This document shows positions 42,283 to 53,035 of a stretch of 64,000 nucleotides of DNA, piece by piece. The translations under genes were made by a program, and so were the position numbers. This DNA comes from Colwellia sp. PAMC 20917 (GTDB lineage: Bacteria; Pseudomonadota; Gammaproteobacteria; Enterobacterales; Alteromonadaceae). Under the pieces are notes generated by a model. That model ran no database searches. It was not told the origin of the DNA and was given only the letters and a program-made list of their open reading frames with translations. The stretch is taken from positions 1,984,001 to 2,048,000 of the forward strand of contig NZ_CP014944.1 of the NCBI RefSeq assembly GCF_001767295.1, given 5' to 3'. Every line of letters begins with the position of its first letter. Within the stretch, counting starts at the first letter, position 1.

Positions 42283-44283
42283 TTATCGGGAAAAGTATTT
42301 TTTCAATGCTTCTTCGGGTATAGGCTTACTGATGTAATATCCTTGAACTGCATCACAGCCAATGTTGCGTAATACCCTTAGTTGTTCTTCTGTTTCAACT
42401 CCCTCGGCTAAAACACGTTTACCTAAACCATGAGAAAGCTCAACCATAGATTTAACAATCGTTAAATCTGAATCATTACTTGCGACTTCTTCAATAAAAC
42501 TCCGATCAATTTTAATTTTGTCGATAGGCAGTTTACGCAAGTATGCCAATGAGGAATACCCTGTACCAAAATCATCAATTGAAACTTTTATGCCCATGTT
42601 CTGCAAAATAACAATGGTATTCATTGCTGTTGCTATTTCTGTCATCACAACATTTTCGGTAATTTCTAAATCTAAGCATCTTGGTGTAATTTGATACTTA
42701 AAAAGTAAGGCTTGGATATTTTCAATCAATTTTGGATCTTGAAATTCAACAGCGGTAATATTAACCGCAATAGTCACTCGACGATGATATGCTTTTTGCA
42801 AACGTGCAATAGTTTGACATGCCCGTTCAAGCACATAACTGTCTAGGTCACTAAGTAAGTTAAGCGATTCAATATCAGGTAAAAAACTTGCTGGTTGTAA
42901 TAAACCACGTTCTTGGTGTTGCCAGCGAACAAGCGCTTCGAAGCCTTCTATGCGATTATTTAATAAGTTAAGTTGTGGTTGAAAATAGAGTACAAATTCA
43001 TTGTTTTCAAAACCATCGCGAATTTCTTTTTCCATGGCAAGTAATCTTCGACCATGCGATTGCATTCCCGTTTTATATTTGACCGTCGCCACATTTTGGC
43101 TTTCAGCTTGCGCTAAGGCTAAATTAGCTTTTTGCAATAAATCTTCAGCTAACCCCCCATCCTCAGGATATAAACAATAACCAACAGAGCATTGTAATAA
43201 TACTTTATGCTGTTTGATATGGTACGCCCGACTTATTAAGCCGTGTAAATGTTCTATTGCAGCGGCTTGTTGCTTTTCGTCAACACCATCAATAATAAAA
43301 ACAAAAGAATCACCGCTTAATCGTCCAACTACCTGGGGTAAAAATATACTTTCATCAAGTCTACGCGCTATTTCACCTAAAATAGCATCCCCAACCTTAA
43401 GCCCGTAGGTATCATTGACAAATTTAAAGCCTTTAATATCTAATAAAAAAACCGCTAAGTTTTGTTGGTTACTGGCGGTTTTTTCGATGATTAAAGGTAG
43501 TTTTTCCATGACTTGTTGTCTGTTTAACGCCCCCGTTAATGAATCGTGCTTACCTAAATATTGAGCCTTATTCATCGCAGAGGTCGCAATACTTCGCTCT
43601 GCCCCTTGCATCCAAATAAGCAGAGTAAATGCTAATAAAGTAAAGGCACCCAAATCAAAATAAATCAATACTTCCGCTAATGGCCTAAACCAATACTCAT
43701 TGATAAGTACAATAGAAAGAAAGGAAAACAAAACATACCTGCCTCCCATAATAAGACTATAAACAATAAGAATATGTGCAGAAAAATACTTTTTCGGCAA
43801 GTTATATAAATAAAAGGCCGTTAGTAATAAACCACAGCCCATCACAAATGCAGGTAAACTCTCTCGCAGGTAAAAGCGGTTATAAACTTCGTTAACCTCA
43901 AACCCATAGAGTAAAGTTGCCGTTAGTGCGAACAGAGCACTGAGTATAAAGATGCTATTAGTGATTTTTTTAGAAATAATTTGTTTTGAAACTGCACTAT
44001 AAATACCGAGTAAAAGTGCGCAGAGATGAAAGTAAAAACTAACTTGAATACCTACTGTAAGAAGAACTTTCTCTAAGGCGATAACACTGAGGTCGTTAAG
44101 TTGGGTTTCAATGGCAAGACAAAGTTGATGGGCACTTAAAGAAAATAGGCTTACCGCCCAGTAGGTAACATACTGTCGGCCTATTCCCCGAGAATACAGC
44201 AAAAAAAATATAGCAAGTAAGCCAAAAACTAGGGCTTCGACAGAAAATAATAGACCGTGATAAACGTCTTTCTCACCTAGCAT
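42283..44283 (-). CDS. GGDEF/EAL protein, probably a c-di-GMP phosphodiesterase
   Basis: This protein of about 666 residues has an N-terminal membrane sensor of seven or so helices. A GGDEF domain has the active-site loop changed to LSGDSFVF, lacking the first glycine and the metal-binding glutamate. The EAL domain looks intact: EGFEALVRWQ, LDLEITENV, IDDFGTGYSSL, KIDRSF, AEGVETEEQL. It probably degrades c-di-GMP, with a regulatory GGDEF. ATG 44283 fits the start of the membrane domain; TTG 44337 would add an unlikely leader. It is monocistronic and divergent from rraA. Confidence 0.9.
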   Translation of the reverse strand: MLGEKDVYHGLLFSVEALVFGLLAIFFLLYSRGIGRQYVTYWAVSLFSLSAHQLCLAIETQLNDLSVIALEKVLLTVGIQVSFYFHLCALLLGIYSAVSKQIISKKITNSIFILSALFALTATLLYGFEVNEVYNRFYLRESLPAFVMGCGLLLTAFYLYNLPKKYFSAHILIVYSLIMGGRYVLFSFLSIVLINEYWFRPLAEVLIYFDLGAFTLLAFTLLIWMQGAERSIATSAMNKAQYLGKHDSLTGALNRQQVMEKLPLIIEKTASNQQNLAVFLLDIKGFKFVNDTYGLKVGDAILGEIARRLDESIFLPQVVGRLSGDSFVFIIDGVDEKQQAAAIEHLHGLISRAYHIKQHKVLLQCSVGYCLYPEDGGLAEDLLQKANLALAQAESQNVATVKYKTGMQSHGRRLLAMEKEIRDGFENNEFVLYFQPQLNLLNNRIEGFEALVRWQHQERGLLQPASFLPDIESLNLLSDLDSYVLERACQTIARLQKAYHRRVTIAVNITAVEFQDPKLIENIQALLFKYQITPRCLDLEITENVVMTEIATAMNTIVILQNMGIKVSIDDFGTGYSSLAYLRKLPIDKIKIDRSFIEEVASNDSDLTIVKSMVELSHGLGKRVLAEGVETEEQLRVLRNIGCDAVQGYYISKPIPEEALKKYFSR

Positions 44284-44531
44284 GTTATATTCTCTATTAA
44301 GTTGCCAGCATCCATTAAATATTCTTTTGCTTAGCAATACAAGACAGTCACTATTATTATTTGCTGATTATACGGTTATTTACCATTGAATATATTTCAC
44401 ACAAGGTTTGTACATCAAGCTATACTAAGCGCCAATTGATTAAAATTTTCCCACTTTATATTTACTGTTGCTGTGAGCGAAAATTTAGTAGCATGGATAT
44501 AAGCATTCAATCATAGCATTAAGGAAGAATC

Positions 44532-45017
44532 ATGGAATACAACACCTCAGAGCTTTGTAATATTTATGCCGACCTAATTGATGTTGTTGATCCTATCTTT
44601 TGTAATTATGGCGGGCGCAGCTCTTTTGGTGGTCAAGTTGTTACCATTAAGTGCTTTGAAAATAATGGTTTAATAGCACAAATTGTAGCGACAGATGGAC
44701 GAGGAAAAGTCCTTGTTATTGATGGTGGTGGCTCAACACGTAGGGCACTGATTGATTTTAACATTGCTGAACAGGCCGCTAACAATGCTTGGGAAGGAAT
44801 TGTTTGTTATGGGAGTGTCCGTGACGTAGATGCAATAGAAGAGCTCGATTTAGGCATTCAAGGCTTAGTCTCGATTCCTGTTGGTGCTAGCGACCAAGAT
44901 ATTGGCGAAAGTGATTTAGCAATAAACTTTGCTGGAGTAACATTTCTACCTGAAGATCACATTTATGCTGACAATACCGGTATTATTCTGTCACCAGAGC
45001 CGTTAGACATTGAATAA
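44532..45017 (+). CDS. rraA: ribonuclease E activity regulator RraA
   Basis: This 161-residue protein has the RraA fold: [49 protein letters not shown], and [17 protein letters not shown]. It trims RNase E activity by binding its C-terminal scaffold. Length and motifs are standard. It has its own upstream region of about 190 bp, shared divergently with the EAL gene. AGGAAG precedes ATG 44532. Confidence 0.93.
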   Translation: MEYNTSELCNIYADLIDVVDPIFCNYGGRSSFGGQVVTIKCFENNGLIAQIVATDGRGKVLVIDGGGSTRRALIDFNIAEQAANNAWEGIVCYGSVRDVDAIEELDLGIQGLVSIPVGASDQDIGESDLAINFAGVTFLPEDHIYADNTGIILSPEPLDIE

Positions 45018-45068
45018 ATCATCTAGACTTTACATTCAGTAAGTTACGCCCACTAACTTAAATTGGGC

Positions 45069-47168
45069 TTACTTAGCTGGTGCACTATGTGGATATTGTT
45101 CAAGCCAACGCTTAGTCCAAATTTCAATTTCATCAAAAACAACCCCACGACTTAAATATCGACCCTCTGCATATTCCCCGCCCATTGATATAAATGCTTG
45201 TTCAATATTACTATTATTAATTGAGGTGCCTATAAGGGGTAGTTTCATTGCTCGGGTTAAATTGATGAGCGCATTAATAATAGCCTTATCTGAGCTACCA
45301 CTCTCAATATCATTCTCACGATTACCCAACAAGCCACAATTAATTTTTACTTGGTGGATACTCAGCTTTCGTAAGTATCGTAATGACTCATAGCTGCCTG
45401 AAAAATCCCCTATCGCGATCTTTATATTTAAAGATTTCAGCTGATCAATAATCGCTTTTGCTCTTTGGCTAGCAGATAAAATTAGCGCTTCTTTAAACTC
45501 GATAATTAAAGAATTTGTATTAATACTATATTCTTTAGCTTGTAAAACAATGTAGTCAATTAATGCCGGTTCAAGTAACTCTTTACTAGCAAAGGTAATG
45601 GTTACTGGCCTTTCAAAGCCTACCTTTTCTAATTGAGCAATGGCCTTACATGCTTCAATAATCATCTGCTTTGTTAATAGATAGATATCGCCACTATGCT
45701 CGGCAATGTCAACAAATTGGTTGAGTCCACGCGGTGCTTTATCATCGTTATACCAATGCACCTCCATGTGAAAGCCGACAACTTTTTTATTCGCTAAACC
45801 TATTTGTGGTTGTAAATACCAATGTAATTTTTCATCGGCTATATCTTGTTTTAATTGCTCCATACGCTGTAATTGTTGTTCGGTATAAAGTGCACTATTG
45901 TGGTCAAAGTAACTAACAACCTGTTGATTTTTTTCTGAAACGAGCAAAGCATCTTCAGCAAATGAAATAACCTCACTGACACTATTACTGTATTCCCCTA
46001 TATAAGCTGCACCAAAAGCCAATTCAAAATTAAGAGAAAAACTTTTGAAACTCATTGCACTGGGTACAGCAGCCATAAGCTCACGGCAAAGTTGATCAAC
46101 TTTAGTATGGTCAGGGTAGTTGTCAGTACTCAAGTCTAGCACGACTAAAAAGTGTAACCCTTGAAGCCGAGCGATTTTTATCGGTGTTTGTTCATCTGAA
46201 AAGTTAACCAATAAAATATTTTCAGCGACTTTCTTCTGTAAACAATACGCTAATTGTAATAATAAAATATCAGAATTATGGTGACCTAAAACGGTGTTAA
46301 CTGCTTGAAAATTTACTGGCTTAAAAACAATACTCACCAAGCGACGCTTAGGCTGCTGCTTTATAACATGGTCTAATTTTTCCAAAGCTTGCTGATAACA
46401 GGGTAAATTTGTTGCTGGGTCTAACGAATATGCTGTTAATATTTTTTTACTAATATCATCGCTATTATTAAGTTCGACGCGAATGGCTTGCACTAAATAC
46501 CAACAACCATTGACCAAAGCGGCTAGATAGGAAATAACGATTGCCGATACTAACCAAACTAGACTGATAAAAGCATTTAACCACGCGAAAAGAATAACCA
46601 CGAAACAAAGGTGTATACACCACTGTGCCGTTAATCTCACATTACTAGGCTCTTTGATTTTTTTTGATGAAAGCACCGCAACGCCAGCACATGCAAGCAC
46701 GAGTAAACTTGCCGCCAGCCAAGCTAAATAACCATCAATATTGGGTAAAAACCATAAACTAAAAACAAAAGATAGCGCTGTTGCGACGACAATAAAATTG
46801 ATGACATAATTTACTTTTTCAGCCGATTGAGAATAAGTGCTTCGTAGCCAAAAAAATAACACCGAAGAAAAAATCATCGCTGATGAAAGTATCAATTCAC
46901 TTTGATGGCTTTTTGGATAAGCCAAGGCATAAAGCATCAATAAAACACTCAGAGAAATCAGTAAGGGGTAACGAAGACGAATATTTTTTAAGGGCTTAAC
47001 TAAGGCGATGATTAATATAACAGGAAACATTAACCCCAACACAAAGGCAATATTAAATTCAGTAAAAGAAAAAGAAGCGGCTTGTGCCGTACTCGAAAAT
47101 AAAAACAAGCTTAACACTACCATCAAAAAACCAGTGAACGAGAAGCGTGTCGAGCGAAAGTGTTTCAT
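45069..47168 (-). CDS. membrane protein with degenerate GGDEF and degenerate EAL domains
   Basis: This protein of about 699 residues has a hydrophobic N-terminal half (eight or so helices to about residue 240), then GGDEF-like and EAL-like folds. Neither keeps its catalytic residues. The GGDEF loop reads LQGLHFLVV. The EAL motif reads FHMEVHW, DDFG reads IGDFSGSYESL, and the late AEGVE loop reads GTSINNS. It is most likely a non-enzymatic sensor or scaffold, as for CsrD-like proteins, although CsrD has a different N-terminus. ATG 47168 follows AAAAGG; the ATG at 47195 is less likely. It is convergent with rraA. Confidence 0.85.
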   Translation of the reverse strand: MKHFRSTRFSFTGFLMVVLSLFLFSSTAQAASFSFTEFNIAFVLGLMFPVILIIALVKPLKNIRLRYPLLISLSVLLMLYALAYPKSHQSELILSSAMIFSSVLFFWLRSTYSQSAEKVNYVINFIVVATALSFVFSLWFLPNIDGYLAWLAASLLVLACAGVAVLSSKKIKEPSNVRLTAQWCIHLCFVVILFAWLNAFISLVWLVSAIVISYLAALVNGCWYLVQAIRVELNNSDDISKKILTAYSLDPATNLPCYQQALEKLDHVIKQQPKRRLVSIVFKPVNFQAVNTVLGHHNSDILLLQLAYCLQKKVAENILLVNFSDEQTPIKIARLQGLHFLVVLDLSTDNYPDHTKVDQLCRELMAAVPSAMSFKSFSLNFELAFGAAYIGEYSNSVSEVISFAEDALLVSEKNQQVVSYFDHNSALYTEQQLQRMEQLKQDIADEKLHWYLQPQIGLANKKVVGFHMEVHWYNDDKAPRGLNQFVDIAEHSGDIYLLTKQMIIEACKAIAQLEKVGFERPVTITFASKELLEPALIDYIVLQAKEYSINTNSLIIEFKEALILSASQRAKAIIDQLKSLNIKIAIGDFSGSYESLRYLRKLSIHQVKINCGLLGNRENDIESGSSDKAIINALINLTRAMKLPLIGTSINNSNIEQAFISMGGEYAEGRYLSRGVVFDEIEIWTKRWLEQYPHSAPAK

Positions 47169-47408
47169 ATAAAGCCTTTTACCTAATGACAACAAACCTA
47201 TACGATTGATGAGTTTAACTAGGAAATTAGATCAATTATTGCAATGCCAAACGGGGTTTATCGCTAAACACCATCAGACGAACCTGCGTATTGAAGTAGA
47301 ACGGGTATATATTAAGACTAAGCAATATAGTGAAGTTTGTATAGGGTGTTTTTAACTAGGCTTATCACAGAAGAAATTATCACCTGAATATAAGCCCATT
47401 TAATTAAA

Positions 47409-48641
47409 TTAAATGGCTTTATTACCCGCCACAAATAATTCACTCAGTGGGTTTACGCCAAACTGATAACAAAGTTCCGCCGGTTGCTCTATATTCCACA
47501 AAGCAATATCTGCATCAAAGCCAAGCGCAAGCTGACCTTTATTCGCTAAACCTAGTGCTTTAGCACCATAACAAGTAACACCAGCTAGTGCTTCTGCCGG
47601 TGTTAATCGAAAGAATGTGCATGCCATATTAAGCATCAGTTGAATATTATGAATGGGTGATGAACCGGGGTTTGCATCGGTCGCAATCGCCATTGGCACT
47701 TGATACTTGCGTAATAATTCCATGGGTGGTAATTGTGTTTCACGAAGAAAATAAAAGGCTCCGGGTAACAATACTGCAGTCATGTCTGCAGCTTTCATGG
47801 CTTTAATACCGGCTTCATCTAAAAATTCGATATGATCAGATGAAAGCGCATTATATTTTGCTGCTAATGCGGTAGCGCCTAAATTTGATAATTGCTCAGC
47901 GTGAACTTTTATCGGTAGATGATGCTTTTGAGCGGCAGCAAAGACACGTTCTGTTTGTACTAAACTAAAACCAATACTTTCGCAAAAAACATCAACCGCA
48001 TCGGCTAATTTACCTTCGGCAATGATAGGTATCATTTCATCACAAACTAAGTCGACATATTCATCAGGATTATCTTTGTATTCAACAGGTAAAGCATGAG
48101 CGCCAAGGAAAGTCCGCTTTATAGTAACCGGCAGCTTTTCAGCTAACTGCCCTGCTACTTTAAGCATTTTAATTTCGTTTTCTGTATCAAGACCATAACC
48201 CGATTTAATTTCAATACTGGTCACACCTTGTTGATGTAATGCAGTTAACCTGGGTAAGGCATTGGCTAATAATTCACTTTCACTGGCTTTACGTGTTGCA
48301 GATACTGTTGAGACTATGCCTCCGCCAGCATTAGCAATTTCTTGATAACTTTTACCGAGTAAGCGCATTTCAAATTCATTGGCTCGGTTACCGCCATAAA
48401 CGATATGAGTATGACAATCAACGAGTCCGGGCGTTAACCATTTGCCTTTTCCATCAATAACCCGTACTGATTTTTCATCATATGGGGGTAAAGAAGTTTC
48501 AGCACCTAACCAAGCAATTTTACTTCCACTTATTGCTAAAGCACCATTTTCAATCGCACCATAGCTATTAGCGCCATCAGTCATAGTCGCTAGATTTACA
48601 TTAATGAAGAGAGTGTGCCAAGCAGAAGAATTAATCGTCAT
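47409..48641 (-). CDS. hutI: imidazolonepropionase
   Basis: This 410-residue amidohydrolase carries out the third step of histidine degradation, opening imidazolonepropionate to N-formimino-glutamate. Metal ligands are in VDCHTHIVYGG. HAEQLSNLG and ATDANPGSSP are the other conserved blocks, with FLGAHALP in between. It is divergent from hutC, and the shared intergenic region holds two HutC-type operators. No hutG or hutF lies in the window, so the last step is encoded elsewhere. Confidence 0.96.
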   Translation of the reverse strand: MTINSSAWHTLFINVNLATMTDGANSYGAIENGALAISGSKIAWLGAETSLPPYDEKSVRVIDGKGKWLTPGLVDCHTHIVYGGNRANEFEMRLLGKSYQEIANAGGGIVSTVSATRKASESELLANALPRLTALHQQGVTSIEIKSGYGLDTENEIKMLKVAGQLAEKLPVTIKRTFLGAHALPVEYKDNPDEYVDLVCDEMIPIIAEGKLADAVDVFCESIGFSLVQTERVFAAAQKHHLPIKVHAEQLSNLGATALAAKYNALSSDHIEFLDEAGIKAMKAADMTAVLLPGAFYFLRETQLPPMELLRKYQVPMAIATDANPGSSPIHNIQLMLNMACTFFRLTPAEALAGVTCYGAKALGLANKGQLALGFDADIALWNIEQPAELCYQFGVNPLSELFVAGNKAI

Positions 48642-48770
48642 AATAGATCCAAAAGGTGATTTAAACGCTAAACTTTTAACCAGCGTTTATATCAAAAGGT
48701 GGCGGTATCAAAAGCGTAGTGTTTGATTACTAATAACGCTACTTTACGCGATAGAGAATAGACAAGCAAG

Positions 48771-48824
48771 CTTGTATATACAACTATTGACATGGGCACT
48801 AATAAGTGAGATTGTATATACAAG
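48771..48824 (+). promoter_or_regulatory. two HutC-type operators between hutI and hutC
   Basis: CTTGTATATACAAC (48771-48784) and ATTGTATATACAAG (48811-48824) are near-palindromes around TGTATATACA, like the known HutC recognition sequence, with centres 40 bp apart. They lie between the divergent hutI and hutC starts and would let HutC repress both directions until urocanate accumulates. Confidence 0.8.
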
Positions 48825-48877
48825 TTGTAGCGTTGAGACGACAACAGTCTTATAAACAATAAACCTAGCGAATTAAC

Positions 48878-49600
48878 ATGACTAAAGTAAAAACAGCAAA
48901 ATTTACCGTAATAAAGCAGCATATTTGCCAAAAAATTGAATCTGGCGAATGGCAGCAACATGCAAAAGTCCCTTCTGAAAATGAACTCGCTGATCAATTT
49001 TCAGTAAGTCGTATGACAGCAAGACGTGCTTTACAAGAACTTACCGAGCAAGGACTACTGATCCGTTCGCAAGGTTCGGGCACTTTTGTTGCAACGTTTA
49101 AGTCACAGTCTTCGTTATTAGAAATTCGCAATATCGCTGATGAAATTCAAGAGCGAGGTCATCGACATCACGCTAAACAGCTGACCTTGAAAGCGGTTGC
49201 TGTTAACGAAGAAATCGCTATTTTACTTAACTTAAAAACTAATTCAATTAATAGTGTGTCAGTTTTTTATTCTGAAGTACTGCATTTTGAAAATGATCAA
49301 CCGATTCAACTCGAACAACGTTTTGTTAATAGTGACTTAGTAAAAAATTATTTACAGCAAGACTTCACGCAAATAACGCCTCACGAATATTTATCAAGTG
49401 AAGCACCATTAACAGAAGCAACACACGAAATAGAAGCTGTATTAGCAGAAGCCTATATTTGCCAATTACTACATATAAAAGAATCAATGCCTTGCTTACA
49501 AGTGAAACGTCGTACTTGGTCAAGTAAAGGAGTAGTCAGTTTAGCGACCTTAACCTCTCCGGGTAATAAGTATCGTTTAGGCAGTCACTTAAAGTTCTAA
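48878..49600 (+). CDS. hutC: histidine utilisation repressor HutC (GntR family)
   Basis: This 240-residue protein has an N-terminal GntR winged helix (HAKVPSENELADQFSVSRMTARRALQEL split, then GLLIRSQGSGTFVA) and a UTRA effector domain (EIRNIADEIQERGHRH to the end) that binds urocanate. It is first in the hutCUH direction and probably represses the whole cluster, including itself, through the operators just upstream. Confidence 0.94.
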   Translation: MTKVKTAKFTVIKQHICQKIESGEWQQHAKVPSENELADQFSVSRMTARRALQELTEQGLLIRSQGSGTFVATFKSQSSLLEIRNIADEIQERGHRHHAKQLTLKAVAVNEEIAILLNLKTNSINSVSVFYSEVLHFENDQPIQLEQRFVNSDLVKNYLQQDFTQITPHEYLSSEAPLTEATHEIEAVLAEAYICQLLHIKESMPCLQVKRRTWSSKGVVSLATLTSPGNKYRLGSHLKF

Positions 49601-49643
49601 ATAAATAATCATCCTTTTTACAACCCATAGTTAGGAAAATATC

Positions 49644-51347
49644 ATGACTATCGAAAATACCTCAATAGACCCAAGATTAGATACAAGCCGAGTGATCAGA
49701 GCAGATCGTGGTAATAAAATCACCGCAAAAAGTTGGTTAACCGAAGCGGCTAAACGCATGTTAATGAATAACCTTGACCCTGAAGTTGCTGAACACCCAC
49801 AATCATTAGTGGTCTACGGCGGGATCGGCCGTGCCGCACGCAACTGGGCTTGCTATGACAAAATTATTGAAGTATTAAATCGTTTAGAAGATGACGAAAC
49901 ATTAATGGTGCAATCAGGCAAGCCGGTTGGTGTATTTAAAACCCACTCGAATGCGCCACGTGTTTTAATTGCTAATTCAAACCTAGTGCCAAACTGGGGG
50001 AATTGGGAACACTTCAACGAGCTCGATAAAAAAGGCTTGATGATGTATGGCCAAATGACTGCAGGCTCTTGGATTTACATTGGCTCACAAGGTATTGTGC
50101 AAGGTACTTATGAAACTTTTGTCGCGATGGCTAAGCAACACTTTGGCGGAAGCGCTAAAGGTAAGTGGGTACTTACTGGTGGGTTAGGCGGTATGGGTGG
50201 TGCACAACCTCTCGCAGCAACTATGGCTGGTTTTTCAGCATTAGTGGTTGAATGTGATGAAACCCGAATCGACTTTCGTATCAAAACTCGTTATGTAGAC
50301 AAAAAAGCAAAAACGTTAGATGAAGCTTTAATCATGATCAACGAAGCCTGTGCTAGAGGTGAAGCGATATCTGTTGGCTTATTAGGTAACGCCGCTGACG
50401 TTTTTCCTGAATTAGTAAAGCGTGGTATCACACCCGATGTAACCACAGATCAAACATCAGCACATGATCCATTAAATGGCTACCTTCCACAAGGTTGGAC
50501 CATGGAATACGCAGCAGAAATGCGCTTAAAAGACGAAGCTTTTGTAGTAAAAGCGGCGAAAAAATCAATGGCAGTACAAGTACAAGCCATGCTCGACTTA
50601 CAAGCGGCAGGTTCTGCAACAACAGATTATGGTAACAACATTCGTCAAATGGCTTTAGATGAAGGGGTGAAAAATGCTTTTGACTTCCCCGGCTTTGTAC
50701 CTGCTTATGTTCGTCCCTTATTTTGTGAGGGCATAGGTCCTTTCCGCTGGGTAGCATTGTCTGGCGATCCAGAAGATATCTATAAAACAGATGCAAAAGT
50801 TAAAGAATTGATCCCCGATAATCCTCATTTACACAATTGGTTGGATATGGCTCGTGAGCGTATCGACTTTCAAGGTCTACCGGCACGTATTTGTTGGGTC
50901 GGTTTAAAAGACCGTGCGCGTTTAGCGTTAGCCTTTAACGAAATGGTTAAAACTGGCGAATTATCTGCCCCCGTTGTTATCGGTCGAGATCATTTAGATT
51001 CAGGCTCAGTTGCTTCACCGAATCGTGAAACTGAAAGTATGTTAGATGGCTCAGATGCTGTTTCTGATTGGCCATTACTTAATGCCCTACTTTCAACATC
51101 TGGTGGTGCTACTTGGGTAAGCATACATCACGGAGGTGGTGTTGGTATGGGCTTTAGCCAACATTCAGGTGTGGTTATTGTTGCTGACGGAACTGACGAA
51201 GCAGCTCAGCGTATTGGCCGCGTTTTATGGAACGACCCTGCGACAGGTGTTATGCGTCATGCCGATGCGGGTTACGATATAGCCGTTGATTGTGCAATAG
51301 AGCAAGGCCTTGATTTACCTATGATTGAAGGCGCTAACGGTAAGTAA
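49644..51347 (+). CDS. hutU: urocanate hydratase
   Basis: This 567-residue NAD-dependent urocanase carries out the second step of histidine degradation. The NAD site [10 protein letters not shown] is near residue 180. The family signature region with the conserved cysteine is in [15 protein letters not shown]. The [15 protein letters not shown] block lies near the C-terminus. AGGAAAAT precedes ATG 49644. Length is standard. It is transcribed with hutC (43 bp gap) and hutH. Confidence 0.97.
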   Translation: MTIENTSIDPRLDTSRVIRADRGNKITAKSWLTEAAKRMLMNNLDPEVAEHPQSLVVYGGIGRAARNWACYDKIIEVLNRLEDDETLMVQSGKPVGVFKTHSNAPRVLIANSNLVPNWGNWEHFNELDKKGLMMYGQMTAGSWIYIGSQGIVQGTYETFVAMAKQHFGGSAKGKWVLTGGLGGMGGAQPLAATMAGFSALVVECDETRIDFRIKTRYVDKKAKTLDEALIMINEACARGEAISVGLLGNAADVFPELVKRGITPDVTTDQTSAHDPLNGYLPQGWTMEYAAEMRLKDEAFVVKAAKKSMAVQVQAMLDLQAAGSATTDYGNNIRQMALDEGVKNAFDFPGFVPAYVRPLFCEGIGPFRWVALSGDPEDIYKTDAKVKELIPDNPHLHNWLDMARERIDFQGLPARICWVGLKDRARLALAFNEMVKTGELSAPVVIGRDHLDSGSVASPNRETESMLDGSDAVSDWPLLNALLSTSGGATWVSIHHGGGVGMGFSQHSGVVIVADGTDEAAQRIGRVLWNDPATGVMRHADAGYDIAVDCAIEQGLDLPMIEGANGK

Positions 51348-51435
51348 CTTTTTCTTCGTGGCTGATGTAATGACTTAATGCAGCCACATTAAAGAAAACT
51401 CATTTAACGAATTAATTAGAATTAACGAGAAATAC

Positions 51436-52980
51436 ATGTCAGATATAAGCACATTAAACATTATTCCAGGGCAATTAACCCTAGCGCAATTACGCAACGT
51501 CGTTAAATACGAAGGGATTCAATATAGCCTTGACGAGAGTGCCTTTGATGCGATTCATCAAAGTGCTGAAGCGGTACAACAAGTTATCCGTGAAAACCGT
51601 GTCGTTTATGGTATTAATACCGGCTTTGGCTTATTAGCCAGCACACGCATAAAGACAGAAGAGCTAGAATTATTACAACGCTCTATCGTACTTTCTCACT
51701 CAGCAGGTTTTGGCGAATACATGGAAGATGCCACAGTACGCTTAATGATGGTATTAAAAATCAATTCATTGTCACGTGGCTTTTCAGGCATACGTTTAAA
51801 AGTCATCCAAGCCTTAATCACTCTGCTTAATGCTGAAGTCTATCCTTGTGTACCCAAAAAAGGTTCAGTTGGCGCATCTGGCGATTTAGCGCCACTTTCA
51901 CATATGGTTTTACCTTTACTAGGTGAAGGTGAAATGTCGCATGACGGTGAAGTCATTACCGCCCTTGAAGGTTTAAAAATTGCAGGTCTTGAACCAATAA
52001 CACTTGCCGCTAAAGAAGGTTTAGCGCTTCTTAACGGTACACAAGCATCTACGGCTTTTTCTTTGGAAGGTTTATTTCACGCTGAAGATTTATTTGCTGC
52101 TGCTGTGGTTATTGGCTCAATGTCTGTTGAAGCAGCATTAGGTTCACGTGCTCCTTTTGACGATCGCGTTCACCAAGTACGTGGCCAAATAGGCCAAATA
52201 GATGCAGCAACCGCTTACCGTTATGTTTTAGATACAAACTCTGAAATTGGTGGCTCTCATGTTGATTGTGAAAAAGTACAAGACCCTTATTCATTACGTT
52301 GTCAGCCACAAGTGATGGGTGCCTGTTTAACGCAAATTCGTCAGGCCGCTGAAGTGCTTCATATCGAAGCCAATGGAGTAACTGATAATCCATTGGTTTT
52401 TGCCAATGAAGGTGATTTTATCTCGGCAGGTAATTTCCACGCTGAACCTGTCGCTATGGCCGCTGATAATTTAGCCCTCGCCATTGCCGAAATAGGTTCG
52501 TTGTCTGAACGTAGAATGGCACTATTGATTGATGCAAATTTAAGTAAACTTCCTCCCTTTCTTGTAGATAACGGCGGTGTTAACTCAGGTTTTATGATAG
52601 CTCAGGTGACCTCAGCAGCTTTAGCATCAGAAAATAAATCGTTAGCTCACCCGGCTTCTGTTGACAGTTTACCAACGTCTGCTAACCAAGAAGATCACGT
52701 ATCGATGGCTTGCTTTGCTGGTCGTCGTTTAGCTGATATGGCAGAAAACACCAATGGTGTCTTGGCCGTAGAGTATTTAGCTGCCGCGCAAGGTTTAGAC
52801 TTTAGAGCTCCTCTTAAAGGTGCTGAAAAAGTTGAATTAGCCAAAGCTATTTTACGTCAAGAAGTAAGCTTTTATGATAAAGATAGATACTTTGCACCCG
52901 ATATTGCACAAGCCTCGGATATTATTGCTGATGGTGAATTAAATCAATTAATACCTGCTGGTACACTACCAAGCTTCTAG
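51436..52980 (+). CDS. hutH: histidine ammonia-lyase
   Basis: This 514-residue enzyme converts histidine to urocanate. The MIO cofactor forms from the Ala-Ser-Gly of [15 protein letters not shown] (near residues 147-149). [33 protein letters not shown] and QAADLRF-type ([11 protein letters not shown]) blocks are in the usual order. It is the last gene of the hutCUH operon and is followed by a strong terminator. Confidence 0.97.
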   Translation: MSDISTLNIIPGQLTLAQLRNVVKYEGIQYSLDESAFDAIHQSAEAVQQVIRENRVVYGINTGFGLLASTRIKTEELELLQRSIVLSHSAGFGEYMEDATVRLMMVLKINSLSRGFSGIRLKVIQALITLLNAEVYPCVPKKGSVGASGDLAPLSHMVLPLLGEGEMSHDGEVITALEGLKIAGLEPITLAAKEGLALLNGTQASTAFSLEGLFHAEDLFAAAVVIGSMSVEAALGSRAPFDDRVHQVRGQIGQIDAATAYRYVLDTNSEIGGSHVDCEKVQDPYSLRCQPQVMGACLTQIRQAAEVLHIEANGVTDNPLVFANEGDFISAGNFHAEPVAMAADNLALAIAEIGSLSERRMALLIDANLSKLPPFLVDNGGVNSGFMIAQVTSAALASENKSLAHPASVDSLPTSANQEDHVSMACFAGRRLADMAENTNGVLAVEYLAAAQGLDFRAPLKGAEKVELAKAILRQEVSFYDKDRYFAPDIAQASDIIADGELNQLIPAGTLPSF

Positions 52981-53000
52981 TATTTAATAACAATATAAAA

Positions 53001-53034
53001 ATAAAGCCCGTTAATGAAAATTAACGGGCTTTAT
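53001..53034 (+). terminator. rho-independent terminator of the hut operon
   Basis: ATAAAGCCCGTTAA and TTAACGGGCTTTAT form a 14-bp stem with a TGAAAA loop, 21 bp after the hutH stop. The tandem repeat array begins right after it. Confidence 0.9.
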
Positions 53035-53035
53035 A

